A DNA stretch of 64,000 nucleotides from Palsa-1248 sp963737835 (GCA_963737835.1 CAVTUH010000001.1:2852001-2916000), one strand, 5' to 3'. Counted from the stretch's first letter, positions 48,345 to 56,564 are shown. Program-made: numbers and translations. Notes: a model not told the origin generated them from the letters alone.

Positions 48345-48887
48345 ATGCCGGCTTCACGGTTTCACCGAGCCAAGCTCCGGAGAGCTGAGCGTGCGACATC
48401 GACGCTCGGCCACGGCGGTATCAACCTCGTCCCCTTGATCGATGTGCTCACATCGATCGTGTTCTTCAGCCTGGTCTCCTATCAAGGGTTGCTGGCGCAG
48501 CTCACGTCGTTCGACCTGGCACTCCCGCCCATGGTCATCACGGCCGTGCAGCCCCAGCCCTCGACGGCCGAGAAGGACCAGCTCAATCTGCTCCTCGCCG
48601 TGCGCGTCCAAGCCGACCGGATGGTCGTCGAGCATTCGGGCGAGGGCGGCTATCACAAGGAGATCCTCGGGCTGGGTGCACCGGCGCTGGACACATTACT
48701 GGCGGTCATGCAGGACATCCATCAGCAGTATCCGCAGAACAATGATGTCCTGGTGATTCCGGCCGACGAAGTGAGCTACGACGACGTCGTTCACGTGCTG
48801 GAGCGGCTCAAGATGGCCCAGTATCCCAACGTCGCGCTGGGCACCCGGGCGCGTGCGGCCCCGGTGAGCGCGGCCGGGGGGGCCTGA
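48345..48887 (+). CDS. TolR/ExbD-like protein (AglQ/AglS-like), first copy
   Basis: The 180-residue product has a basic cytoplasmic N-terminus, a single membrane span NLVPLIDVLTSIVFFSLVSY with the conserved proton-carrying Asp, and a periplasmic domain (DLALPPMVITAVQP, PQNNDVLVIPADEVSYDDVV) typical of ExbD/TolR. The essential Asp in PLIDVL is present, so it should be active in proton transfer. It lies 61 bases after the TolQ-like gene and two bases before a second TolR-like gene. Confidence 0.92.
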   Translation: MPASRFHRAKLRRAERATSTLGHGGINLVPLIDVLTSIVFFSLVSYQGLLAQLTSFDLALPPMVITAVQPQPSTAEKDQLNLLLAVRVQADRMVVEHSGEGGYHKEILGLGAPALDTLLAVMQDIHQQYPQNNDVLVIPADEVSYDDVVHVLERLKMAQYPNVALGTRARAAPVSAAGGA

Positions 48888-48889
48888 GC

Positions 48890-49432
48890 ATGTCGCAGCA
48901 CATCAGCCGAGCGCGCGCCGCGCGCGAGATGCGGCGCGCGAAGCAGTTCCAGAAGTTCAAGCTGGCGGAGCTCAATCTGGTGCCGCTGGTGGATACGCTC
49001 GTGTCGATCGTCTTCTTCGCACTCACGACGGCGACGGTCGGTGAGCTCGCGCCGGTCGTCTCGGGGGTGAATCTGCCCGAAGCCAGCGTCGGTGCGAACG
49101 CGCTCCAGCAACTCACCCTCGGCGTGGGGAGACAAGTCACGCTCGCTGGCGAGCCGGTGATGAACACCATGGACGCCGCGCAGGCCGTGTCGGACGACCC
49201 CAGCGAGCCACTGTTGATTCCCGTGCTGTACACCGCGCTGCATGCTCGAGCGGATTCGATCCGGTCGATGACGCGGAGGCCGTTGGACCAGCCGGTCGAC
49301 GCCCCGCTGGCGATTCAGGGCGACCGCAGCATGCGCTACGATCTGTTGTCGCGGATCATGCAGACGGCGCGCATGGCAGGGTTTCGCAATCTGTCACTCC
49401 AGGTGCGGCGGACAGGCGATGCCGCAGGCTGA
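48890..49432 (+). CDS. TolR/ExbD-like protein (AglQ/AglS-like), second copy
   Basis: The 180-residue product again has one membrane span with the conserved Asp (NLVPLVDTLVSIVFFALTTA) and a periplasmic domain (VSGVNLPEASVGANALQQLT, DEPLLIP-like DPSEPLLIPVLYTALHARAD). It differs from the first copy in the periplasmic part, so the pair is probably a heterodimer, as AglQ and AglS are. It overlaps the next gene by 14 bases. Confidence 0.92.
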   Translation: MSQHISRARAAREMRRAKQFQKFKLAELNLVPLVDTLVSIVFFALTTATVGELAPVVSGVNLPEASVGANALQQLTLGVGRQVTLAGEPVMNTMDAAQAVSDDPSEPLLIPVLYTALHARADSIRSMTRRPLDQPVDAPLAIQGDRSMRYDLLSRIMQTARMAGFRNLSLQVRRTGDAAG

Positions 49433-50396
49433 GCGACGGACCACGCCGCGGCGCGTCAGTCGTCCCGCACCCGTGCGGGACGAAGCGACATTCACCCGGA
49501 ACCTGCGCTACGAGCTCGCCGACGAAGAAGGTCGCGGTCTGCTCGGATCCTGGATCATTTCCGCGGTGGTCGGGGTCGTGTGGGTTGGGCTGGTCATTTT
49601 TGGACCCACGACCGATGTGAGCCACCTGCTGCCACCGGAGGAGCGACCGATCGAAGTGAAGTTCGAGGCACCGCCTCCGGCTCCGCCCAAGCCCGTGCCT
49701 GTCGCGGCGGCACCGGCCCCGAAACCGGCTCCGGCACCTGCAGCGCCCAAGCCGCAGCCCACGGCGGCCGAGAAGGAAGCGAAACGCGCGGCGGCATTCA
49801 GCTCCGCTTTTGGCGGGGCCGCGCCCAAGAACGGGCCCGTCGGGGACGTGTCCAACGTGTTGCGCGGCGTGGCAGTCGCGAACGCCGGTGCTCCCAAGCC
49901 TGGCCAGGCGGTCGGCAAGACCGTATTGGCGTACGGCCAGGGTGGCCAGGGCGAGCGCACGCCTGGGCGCAGCGACATGGGCGGCGCCGGCGCTGTGGGC
50001 GCGATCGGTGGGGTGAATGGCGGCGGAGGCATTGGCCACGAAGGTGTGAGCGTGTCCGCACCGCGCGCGATCGACGTCGCGGGGTTCGGGGCTCCGACGC
50101 GCGACGTGGGGGCGCTGGGGACGTCGGTGCGTGAGCACGAGTCGCAGCTCCGCTTCTGCTACGATGAATACGGGCTCAAGGTCAACCCGGACCTCGCGGG
50201 ATCGGTGACCGTCGCGCTGACGTTGGCGGCGAACGGTGCGGTCACGAACGCGAAGGTCAGCCGGCGCACGTGGTCGGGCCCTGGATCCGGCCCGGCAGAA
50301 GGCTGCATCCTCGAGAAGGCGCGCGCCTGGCAGTTCCCACCGGCGACGACCTCGGGCGCGGGGACGTTTGAGTTTTCGTTCAATTTCAGTAGATAG
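49419..50396 (+). CDS. TonB-like energy transducer with AgmX/PglI C-terminal domain (GltG/GltJ-like)
   Basis: The 325-residue product has a cytoplasmic N-terminus of about 45 residues, one membrane span (WIISAVVGVVWVGLVIFGP), a long Pro/Ala-rich linker (APPPAPPKPVPVAAAPAPKP), a Gly-rich stretch, and a C-terminal domain with LRFCYDEYGLKVNPDLAGSV, TLAANGAVTNAKVS and GCILEKARAWQFP. That C-terminal domain matches the AgmX/PglI family, which is otherwise known from gliding and envelope machines of myxobacteria. Two Cys (CYDEY, GCILEK) may form a disulfide. It probably links proton flow to the periplasmic and outer-membrane parts. A terminator follows. Confidence 0.88.
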   Translation: MPQAERRTTPRRVSRPAPVRDEATFTRNLRYELADEEGRGLLGSWIISAVVGVVWVGLVIFGPTTDVSHLLPPEERPIEVKFEAPPPAPPKPVPVAAAPAPKPAPAPAAPKPQPTAAEKEAKRAAAFSSAFGGAAPKNGPVGDVSNVLRGVAVANAGAPKPGQAVGKTVLAYGQGGQGERTPGRSDMGGAGAVGAIGGVNGGGGIGHEGVSVSAPRAIDVAGFGAPTRDVGALGTSVREHESQLRFCYDEYGLKVNPDLAGSVTVALTLAANGAVTNAKVSRRTWSGPGSGPAEGCILEKARAWQFPPATTSGAGTFEFSFNFSR

Positions 50397-50410
50397 AAGG
50401 AAGATAGACA

Positions 50411-50508
50411 TTAGACGTTGGACGTTGGAAGACAACCTCGAGGCCAGCAGCGTGCACATCGCTGGCCCCGAGGTTTTTTTCTAACGTCCAACGTCCAACG
50501 TCTAACGT
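50411..50508 (+). repeat. TTAGACGTTGGACGTTGG word arms around a terminator
   Basis: The left arm 50411-50430 repeats TTAGACGTT and GGACGTTGG; the right arm 50481-50508 is the reverse complement (CTAACGTCCAACGTCCAACG). Together they would extend the stem of the terminator at 50434-50480 by about 20 base pairs. Confidence 0.85.
50434..50480 (+). terminator. Rho-independent terminator of the Glt-like operon
   Basis: AACCTCGAGGCCAGC pairs with GCTGGCCCCGAGGTT (one mismatch), followed by seven Ts, ending at 50480. It ends the nine-gene operon. Confidence 0.85.
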
Positions 50509-50581
50509 CTTCTCGCCGACCCCCCTGAAACCTCGAATTCGCTCCCGCCGTTGTTGGGGGCAGGGAATCGGCGGAGGACAC

Positions 50582-53020
50582 ATGCCCCTGCTCGACTCGC
50601 TTCGAGAGGATCTGCGTTTCGCGTTCCGGACCTTGCGGAAGTCGCCCGGTTTTGCAGCGGTGGCCGTGGTGACGTTGGCATTGGGCATTGGTGCAAACGC
50701 GGTGGTGTTTGGGGTCCTGAACGCGTTGATCCTGCGTCCATTGAATGTGCCCGATGCGGAGAGTCTCTACGGCGTCGAGCGCGGGCGCGATCGCTTGCCC
50801 GCACAATCGTATCCCGACTATCTCGATCTGCGCGCTCGGAATCGCAGCTTTGACGGGCTTGCCGCGTACAACATTAGTGAAGCGGGACTCAATACAGGTG
50901 CACATCCATCCCGCGTCTGGGTTCTGGAAGCGAGCGGCAACTACTTCGACGTGTTGCGGCAGCGTCCCTATCTCGGCCGCTTCTTTCACGACGCCGATGA
51001 ACATGGACCGAACAGCGCGCCCTACGTCATACTGACGTACGCGTACTGGCACACGCACTTTCAGAATGATCCGGGCGTCGTGGGCCGCACGGTGCAACTG
51101 GACAAACACCCCTTTACGATCCTCGGTGTGGCGCCGCCGGCGTTCCATGGGACGCTCCTGTTTTTCTCTCCCGACGTCATTCTGCCGATCGTCAACGAAT
51201 CGCAGATCGACGGGTCAGATCTTCTCAACGCACGCGGCACCCGTTGGATCTTCATGGTGCTGGGGCATCTGAAGGCGGGAGTCACGCCGGCACAAGCCGT
51301 TGCCGATTTGAACTCGATTGGCTCGTCGCTGGACCAGGCCTATCCGAAAGACGATGGTGGCTCGACGTTCGTGCTTGCGCGCCCTGCTCTCTATGGCGAT
51401 TACTTGGGCCGACCAGTCCGCGCGTTCCTGACCGCGCTGATGTTGCTGGCGGCGTTGATCCTGCTCGCTGCATGCGCGAATCTGGGCAGTCTCTTTGCTG
51501 CACGCGCTGCCGACCGATCCCGAGACGTTGCGTTGCGGCTCGCGCTGGGATCGAGTCGCAATCGTATTCTCCGGCAACTCTTCACAGAAGCCGTGCTCAT
51601 CTCACTGATCGGAGGCGTGGTCGGGCTGTGGGGCAGTGTGCTGCTGTTGCACCTCCTCACGGTGTGGAATCCCCTGCCGCAGTACCCGATTCAGATCCCC
51701 GCGAATCCGGACGCCCATGTGTACGCTGTGGCGTTCCTGCTGGCCGTCGCGAGCGGATTCCTCTTTGGCGCGATTCCGGTGAAGCAGATTCTCCATACGA
51801 GTCCCTACGAGCTCGTCAAGGCAGGTTCGACGTGGAGCGTCGGGCGGCGTCTGACGGCTCGCGACGCGTTGCTCGTCGCGCAGATCGCGGTCTGTGCAGT
51901 GTTGGTCACCGCTTCCATCGTCGCGGTTCGCGGACTCGTCCGCTCGCTGCACAGCGATTTCGGCTTCCAGCCGCGACAGGCACTGCTCGTTGACGTCAAC
52001 CTGAACATGGCGGGATATAGCGGGGACCGGCTGCCTGCCATGCAGCGCCGGATGCTGGATGCGCTGGGAACAATTCCGGGGGTGCGGTCGGTTGGCTTGG
52101 TCGATGCGCCGCCGCTGCACGAGGGGTGGAGCAGTGCATCGGTCTATAGCGATAACACCACGGATCTGAAGCCATCCAATGCCGCGGCCAATGCCCTCGT
52201 GTATAGCATCTCGCCAAGTTACTTCGATGCGGCGGGCACGATGTTACTCGCGGGTAGGGCGCTGTCGTGGCATGACGACACGAACTCGCCCAACGTCGCC
52301 ATCGTGAATCGCGAATTCGCCCGCGAACTTTTCGGCTCTGTCGCGGCCGCGGTCGGCGGACACTACAAGATGCCGGATGGGCGACGCATTGAAGTCGTGG
52401 GGATCGCCGAGGACGGGAAGTACAAGAACCTGACCGAATCTCCACAGCCGGCGTCGTTCCTTCCAGTTCTGCAATCGCCAGCGAGTGAAGTCTGGTTGGT
52501 CGTGCGCGGGACGGGCGATCCAGAGCGACTCGGGCCGGCAGTGGATCGCGTCCTCCGGGATCTGGACCCCGGGTTGCCCATTTACGTCGAGACGTGGAAC
52601 AGGAAGCTGGACAGTGCGCTGTTCGCGACGCGCATGGCGACGCTTTCGCTGGGTGTGCTGGGATTGATGGGGGCGATGCTGGCGATCACGGGCATCTTCG
52701 GCACGGCAGCGTACTCGGTCAGCAAGCGTATGCGGGAGCTGGGCATCCGAGTCGCCCTCGGCGCGCAGCGCAGCGAAGTGTTGCAGGCGGCACTGGGCCG
52801 CGCATTCCGGTCGCTCGCGATCGGCTCAGTGGCGGGGTTGCTCCTTGGCCTCCTGGCGAGCCAGGTCTTGGCGTCCATCGTGTACCAGGCGACGCCGCGT
52901 GATCCACTGGTCATGGCCGGGGCGGTCCTCGCGATGGTGCTGATGGGTCTTCTCGCGACGTGGATCCCCGCGCGACGGGCGTTGTCCGTGCAGCCGTCGG
53001 CGTTGCTGCGGGGGGAGTGA
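50582..53020 (+). CDS. ADOP-family orphan ABC transporter permease
   Basis: The 812-residue product has the same duplicated MacB-periplasmic plus FtsX plan as the gene at 19942-22377: RFAFRTLRKSPGFAAVAVVT and LALGIGANAVVFGVLNALIL at the start, a first FtsX block with AADRSRDVALRLALGSSRNR, and a final FtsX block ending SVSKRMRELGIRVALGAQRS and RRALSVQPSALLRGE. No ATPase gene is adjacent, as is usual for the family. GGCGGAGG lies nine bases before the ATG at 50582. It is presumably an inner-membrane permease that pairs with an ATPase encoded elsewhere. Confidence 0.9.
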   Translation: MPLLDSLREDLRFAFRTLRKSPGFAAVAVVTLALGIGANAVVFGVLNALILRPLNVPDAESLYGVERGRDRLPAQSYPDYLDLRARNRSFDGLAAYNISEAGLNTGAHPSRVWVLEASGNYFDVLRQRPYLGRFFHDADEHGPNSAPYVILTYAYWHTHFQNDPGVVGRTVQLDKHPFTILGVAPPAFHGTLLFFSPDVILPIVNESQIDGSDLLNARGTRWIFMVLGHLKAGVTPAQAVADLNSIGSSLDQAYPKDDGGSTFVLARPALYGDYLGRPVRAFLTALMLLAALILLAACANLGSLFAARAADRSRDVALRLALGSSRNRILRQLFTEAVLISLIGGVVGLWGSVLLLHLLTVWNPLPQYPIQIPANPDAHVYAVAFLLAVASGFLFGAIPVKQILHTSPYELVKAGSTWSVGRRLTARDALLVAQIAVCAVLVTASIVAVRGLVRSLHSDFGFQPRQALLVDVNLNMAGYSGDRLPAMQRRMLDALGTIPGVRSVGLVDAPPLHEGWSSASVYSDNTTDLKPSNAAANALVYSISPSYFDAAGTMLLAGRALSWHDDTNSPNVAIVNREFARELFGSVAAAVGGHYKMPDGRRIEVVGIAEDGKYKNLTESPQPASFLPVLQSPASEVWLVVRGTGDPERLGPAVDRVLRDLDPGLPIYVETWNRKLDSALFATRMATLSLGVLGLMGAMLAITGIFGTAAYSVSKRMRELGIRVALGAQRSEVLQAALGRAFRSLAIGSVAGLLLGLLASQVLASIVYQATPRDPLVMAGAVLAMVLMGLLATWIPARRALSVQPSALLRGE

Positions 53021-53030
53021 GGCGGGCGCT

Positions 53031-53074
53031 GCGCGCCCGAGAAAGGAGAACCGCAGAAAGGAGAGAGGAGAGAA
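53031..53074 (+). repeat. 36-base purine-rich repeat unit, GGAGA variant
   Basis: The unit at 53039-53074 (GAGAAAGGAGAACCGCAG, then AAAGGAGAGAGGAGAGAA) has the same length and layout as the unit at 18381 and 27078, with GTAGA changed to GGAGA throughout. It is preceded by GCGCGCCC, part of a GC-rich hairpin. Confidence 0.75.
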
Positions 53075-53103
53075 CGGCGACCCCAGACCCCGCAGTTCGG
53101 TCC

Positions 53104-53526
53104 TCACCGCTTCTTCGCCGCGAGGGCCCTCTCGCGGTCTCTCGCACCCCGCAGGCTGTCGGCGGTGGCGGTCGCGTGGCGTAGGGCGTCGAAGCGGCGG
53201 GCGTAGTCGGGTGAGTGCCGCGCGATCACGGGGAGGGTATCGAGCGCATACGCTTCGGCGTTGATCGCCGACCGTGCCGCCTGATACGCGTGGTCGAGGA
53301 CGACGGCGCTTTCGGCCGCGGGAGAAGGCGAGTGCGTGGGGCTGGCGCCACCGGCTACCACGCTCTCGCGTTTCCCGCTACTATCGATGTGTGCCACTCG
53401 CTCGGCAGAATCGCCGCGCGCGGCGTGGTCGTGTAGCTTACCGCACGCGATCGCCGCTAGTGCAACGGCCGCGCTGCCGCGCCTGAAATGCTGGCGCAAC
53501 GCGGTACTCCGTGAGCTCGGCGGCAT
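53104..53526 (-). CDS. Putative lipoprotein, unknown
   Basis: The 140-residue product has a hydrophobic stretch ending at LAAIACGK, a possible lipobox, then a helical, Ala/Arg-rich sequence (LDHAYQAARSAINAEAYALD, RRFDALRHATATADSLRGAR) probably exported. The ATG at 53526 was chosen because the open frame further upstream has no family sense; no Shine-Dalgarno site is seen. It overlaps the upstream region of the TPM gene on the other strand, so the two promoters would face apart. I do not recognise it and am not fully sure it is real. Confidence 0.45.
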   Translation of the reverse strand: MPPSSRSTALRQHFRRGSAAVALAAIACGKLHDHAARGDSAERVAHIDSSGKRESVVAGGASPTHSPSPAAESAVVLDHAYQAARSAINAEAYALDTLPVIARHSPDYARRFDALRHATATADSLRGARDRERALAAKKR

Positions 53527-53629
53527 CGAGCGGGCGAAACTATTGGGGACGCGCCGGCCGAGCAAGGAAACCCATCGCATTGGTATGAGTGGACGCAGAT
53601 GTGCCCAGCCAGAGGGGCTCGAGCAGCGC

Positions 53630-54517
53630 ATGCGTGAACCGGTCGGGCACGTCGGGCGCACGTCCGTGTGGCTCGTCGTCGCGTTTCTGGGCTTGCTCAC
53701 AAGCCTGAGGCCGGCAGACGCGCATGCGCAGCTCAATCCCGGGGCCGTCAAGATCCCGCCGCGGCCGACGAACTTCCTGAACGACTACGCCAACGTCGTC
53801 CCCCCGGAGAACGCGGCGCACATCAACGCGGTCGCGCAGCAGGTACAGGCCAAATCGCCGGGGGAGATCGCGATCGTGACGCTCCCTGACATCGGCGATC
53901 GAGCGCCGGCCAATGTGGCCCTGACCGTTCTTCGCCAATGGGGAGTGGGGAAGAAGGGGAATCCAGGCGATACCGCCCGGAACGCCGGCGCGGTGATCCT
54001 GCTCGTGCCAAAGGAGACGAGCTCGGACGGGCGCGGCCACTGCTTCGTTACCACGGGCAATGCCACTGAAGGCTTCATCACTGATGCCGACGCGGGCGAC
54101 ATCTGCCGAGCGGCCATCCCGTTCTTCCGCAACCAGAACTACGGGGCGGGGCTCGAGCTCGTCACCGATTCGACTGCCCAGCGCTTTGCCAACAACTATC
54201 ACTTCACCTTCACCAATACGCTGCCCGCGCTGGCGCCGGCGCCAGGCAGCTCGGGTGAGGAGGGCGGTGGCATCCCGCCCCAGGCGCTGTTCTTCCTACT
54301 GTTGGCGATCTTCATCATCCTGAGCGCGATTGCCCGGCGCGGGGGCGGGCGGCGCGGGTGTCTGCCGATCTTCCTACCTTATGGTGGTGGCTGGGGAGGT
54401 GGCGGTGGAGGCTGGGGCGGTGGTGGAGGGTTCGGGGGCGGCGGTGGTGGTGGTGGGTTTGGGGGGTTCGGAGGTGGAGGTGGAGGGAGCGGTGGTGGGG
54501 GTGGCTCTAGTTGGTAA
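53630..54517 (+). CDS. TPM-domain (YgcG/Psb32-like) membrane protein
   Basis: The product (295 residues from 53630) has a signal peptide (core SVWLVVAFLGLLTSLRP), a TPM_phosphatase domain with FLNDYANVVPPENAAHINAV, AIVTLPDIGDRAPANVALTV, VILLVPKE and GFITDADAGDICR, a membrane span at about 220-245 (ALFFLLLAIFIILSAIA), and an extreme Gly-rich tail of about 50 residues. The family is thought to assist membrane or photosystem-type repair; its role in most bacteria is unclear. It commonly accompanies LemA, which lies 0.8 kb downstream. Starts at 53585 or 53336 are possible but less likely. Confidence 0.85.
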   Translation: MREPVGHVGRTSVWLVVAFLGLLTSLRPADAHAQLNPGAVKIPPRPTNFLNDYANVVPPENAAHINAVAQQVQAKSPGEIAIVTLPDIGDRAPANVALTVLRQWGVGKKGNPGDTARNAGAVILLVPKETSSDGRGHCFVTTGNATEGFITDADAGDICRAAIPFFRNQNYGAGLELVTDSTAQRFANNYHFTFTNTLPALAPAPGSSGEEGGGIPPQALFFLLLAIFIILSAIARRGGGRRGCLPIFLPYGGGWGGGGGGWGGGGGFGGGGGGGGFGGFGGGGGGSGGGGGSSW

Positions 54518-54520
54518 AGG

Positions 54521-54590
54521 GCGCGGGCGCTTGCGCGCCCGTAGAGAGGAGAGAGGAGAGAGGAGAAAGGAGAAAGGAGAAAGGAGAGGG
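54521..54590 (+). repeat. GGAGA word array after a GC hairpin
   Basis: A palindromic head GGGCGC-TT-GCGCGCCC at 54525-54540 is followed by GAGAGGAGAGAGGAGAAAGG and repeats of GGAGAAA up to 54590. The same head-plus-array layout precedes 53039 and 18381. Confidence 0.7.
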
Positions 54591-54716
54591 GTGCGAGTGT
54601 GACGTCGGGCGGCGGTGGAACCGTCCTGTAGTAGTGGACGTAGTGCCCCGCTGGGGGCATGACGCCCGAGACCAGCTGCCCGGCCCATTCTCCCTTTGTC
54701 TTTGACGAGGCTTGCT

Positions 54717-55247
54717 ATGTACGCGTACGTACGGTGGCCATTGATCGTGTTGGCGCTCACTGCGGCCGGGGTCGCCTGTCACGGCGACAAGAAGAACCCG
54801 CCGGTATCCACGGTCGCGGTCGCTCCGCCACCAGTGGACACAACGCCGACCGACCTGTCGAAGGTGCAGACGGCATTGCCGCCAGCAGCGCCCGACACCT
54901 TTACGCGACCCAAGGCGCAGCCTGACGTGCTACCCGTCGACTACCCGCCCGCACCGCCAGCATTGGTCGCGACGGTGCAGCGTGAGCAGGCGTTCACCCG
55001 CTTCTGCTACGAAGAGTTCGGCCAGAAGGCGGACCCGTCTCTGCGGGGCGGGGTGGCGGTGCTGGTCACGATCTCGGACAACAGTGTGGAAGACGCCAAA
55101 GTGGCGAACTCGCGGTGGTCGGCGAAGGCGCCTGGCGAACAGGTCAACCAGTGCTTGAACGAGAAGGCGCGCTTGGCGTGGAAGCTGGGTGATGCGACTA
55201 TCAAACCAGGGAAGTACGTGGTCCAACTCAGTTTTCGTGGCGAGTGA
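54717..55247 (+). CDS. Lipoprotein with AgmX/PglI-like C-terminal domain
   Basis: The 176-residue product has a signal ending at LTAAGVACHG, a lipobox, then a Pro-rich linker and a domain that matches the C-terminus of the TonB-like protein at 49419-50396. The match runs FTRFCYEEFGQKADPSLRGG versus LRFCYDEYGLKVNPDLAGS, and CLNEKARLAWKL versus CILEKARAWQF, with the same two Cys. It lacks the membrane anchor and cytoplasmic part, so it could be a free partner or competitor of the transducer in the periplasm. GAGG lies seven bases before the ATG at 54717. It is between the TPM gene and lemA. Confidence 0.78.
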   Translation: MYAYVRWPLIVLALTAAGVACHGDKKNPPVSTVAVAPPPVDTTPTDLSKVQTALPPAAPDTFTRPKAQPDVLPVDYPPAPPALVATVQREQAFTRFCYEEFGQKADPSLRGGVAVLVTISDNSVEDAKVANSRWSAKAPGEQVNQCLNEKARLAWKLGDATIKPGKYVVQLSFRGE

Positions 55248-55255
55248 GTGAGGGG

Positions 55256-55337
55256 CTAGACGCTAGACGCTAGATGTTGGACGCTGGACGTTAGACGTTG
55301 GACGCTAAACGTTGGACGCGGGACGTTCGACGTTCGA
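55256..55337 (+). repeat. TAGACGTTGGACG word array
   Basis: Short units such as GACGCTAGA, GTTGGACGC and GTTAGACGTTGG repeat in the same direction for about 80 bases in the leader of lemA. No inverted partner or terminator is seen here, unlike the array at 50411. Confidence 0.75.
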
Positions 55338-55357
55338 CCTCAAAGGGGGCGGAGCGT

Positions 55358-55954
55358 ATGGGGAAGGTGAAAAAGACTGGGTGGCTGCGTGCGCTCGCGC
55401 TCGCGAGCGCGACCCTGACGCTGGCTGGGTGTGGGTACAACACGATCCAGAACCTCGACGAGCAGGCGAACCAGAACCAGCACAACATCGAGGTCCAGCT
55501 CCAGCGCCGGAGCGATCTCATTGGCAACCTCGTCGAGACGGTGCGGGGGCAGGCGAAGCAGGAGCTCGATGTCTTCAAGGGCGTGGCGCAGGCGCGCGCC
55601 GGGCTGTCGGACGCGGTGGCCAGCCACGATCCGGCCAAGGAGGCGGACGCGAACCTCCAGCTCTCCTCGCAGGTCACCATCCTCAATCGGTCGGTCGCGG
55701 AAGCCTACCCGCAGCTCAAGTCGGACCAGGCATTTCTGCGGTTGCAGGACGAGCTCACGGGGACCGAGAACCGGATCGCGGTGGCCCGGAGCGACTATAA
55801 CCAGTCCGTCGAGACGTATAACGCCTACATTCGCCAGTTCCCGCAGACGCTGACGGCGCGCGTGATTGGCTCCAAGCCGCACGCGTACTTCAACGCCACG
55901 GCTGCGGCGCAGGAAGCGCCCAAGGTGAATTTCTCGACTCCGCCGAGTAGTTGA
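55358..55954 (+). CDS. lemA: LemA-family lipoprotein
   Basis: The 198-residue product has a lipobox (LTLAGCGYNTIQNLDEQ) and the LemA helical bundle: NQNQHNIEVQLQRRSDLIGN, LVETVRGQAKQELDVFKGVA, LQDELTGTENRIAVARSDYN and QSVETYNAYIRQFP. It is an outer- or inner-membrane-anchored helical protein of unknown biochemical role. LemA and TPM-domain proteins are often encoded together, as here. The ATG at 55358 has GGGGGCGGAG upstream. Length is typical. Confidence 0.93.
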   Translation: MGKVKKTGWLRALALASATLTLAGCGYNTIQNLDEQANQNQHNIEVQLQRRSDLIGNLVETVRGQAKQELDVFKGVAQARAGLSDAVASHDPAKEADANLQLSSQVTILNRSVAEAYPQLKSDQAFLRLQDELTGTENRIAVARSDYNQSVETYNAYIRQFPQTLTARVIGSKPHAYFNATAAAQEAPKVNFSTPPSS

Positions 55955-55960
55955 TGAGGG

Positions 55961-56190
55961 CTAGACGTTAGACCTTGGACGTTAGACGTTGGACGTTAGA
56001 CCTTGGACGTTAGACGTTGGACGTTAGACGTTGGAACACAAACCTCGAGGCCAGTCACGGTGCATCCGGCTGGCCTCGAGGTTTTTCTAGGTGGCCAGCG
56101 GGCAGCTGCCAGCGTCCAACAGTCCAACAGTCCAACAGTCCAACAGTCCAACGTCCAACGTCCAACGTCCAACGTCCAACGTCCAACGTC
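55961..56190 (+). repeat. Word arms (left TTAGACGTTGG, right TCCAACGTCCAACG) around a terminator
   Basis: The left arm 55961-56034 repeats GACGTTAGA and GACGTTGGACGTTAGAC; the right arm 56113-56190 repeats CCAACAGT and CCAACGT. The arms are inverse to each other but longer and less exact than at 50411. Between them is a strong hairpin (56041-56086). Confidence 0.85.
56041..56086 (+). terminator. Rho-independent terminator after lemA
   Basis: AACCTCGAGGCCAG pairs perfectly with CTGGCCTCGAGGTT around a 15-base loop, followed by TTTT. The hairpin stem is nearly the same sequence as the one at 50434. Confidence 0.85.
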
Positions 56191-56564
56191 GGGGCGCGTT
56201 AGCGCCCTGGCCGTCAACTGCACCTTGGTCTACTGCTTTTCACGAAAGCTTAACTGACAGGCTCAGCTGCCACGTCTGCGGCCCATCTGATATGCAGAAT
56301 ACGTGCATTCCATCGCATACAAGGGGAGGGGCTTTGCACATCTATGCATCGGTATGCAATGCGCCTGTTTCCGCGCCGACTGGCGTTCGGGAAGAGCCGT
56401 TATGTCACTGTCATATCTAGGGATGCGCGCTTGACATCCGTTTGTCGACCGGCCAGACTTGCGCGAATCCTGCCCGGGTTTCCTGGATAGTCGGTCGTGT
56501 GTCACGACCGAGCGGGGTGACCTGGGTCTTCTTTCCTTCATAGGGGGTCGACACGGGGGGGTAC
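56191..56564. other. Gene-free leader of the SusC gene
   Basis: No gene is seen in these 370 bases. GGGGCGCG-TTAGCGCCC at 56193 is a GC palindrome; TTGACA occurs at 56431-56436 but no good -10 follows at 16-18 bases. It probably holds the SusC promoter. Confidence 0.5.

Noticed and set aside
55961..56190. Tandem short repeats that look like a CRISPR array
   Set aside because: Units are 7-12 bases without 25-40 base spacers, reverse direction halfway, and flank a terminator hairpin; no cas genes are near.
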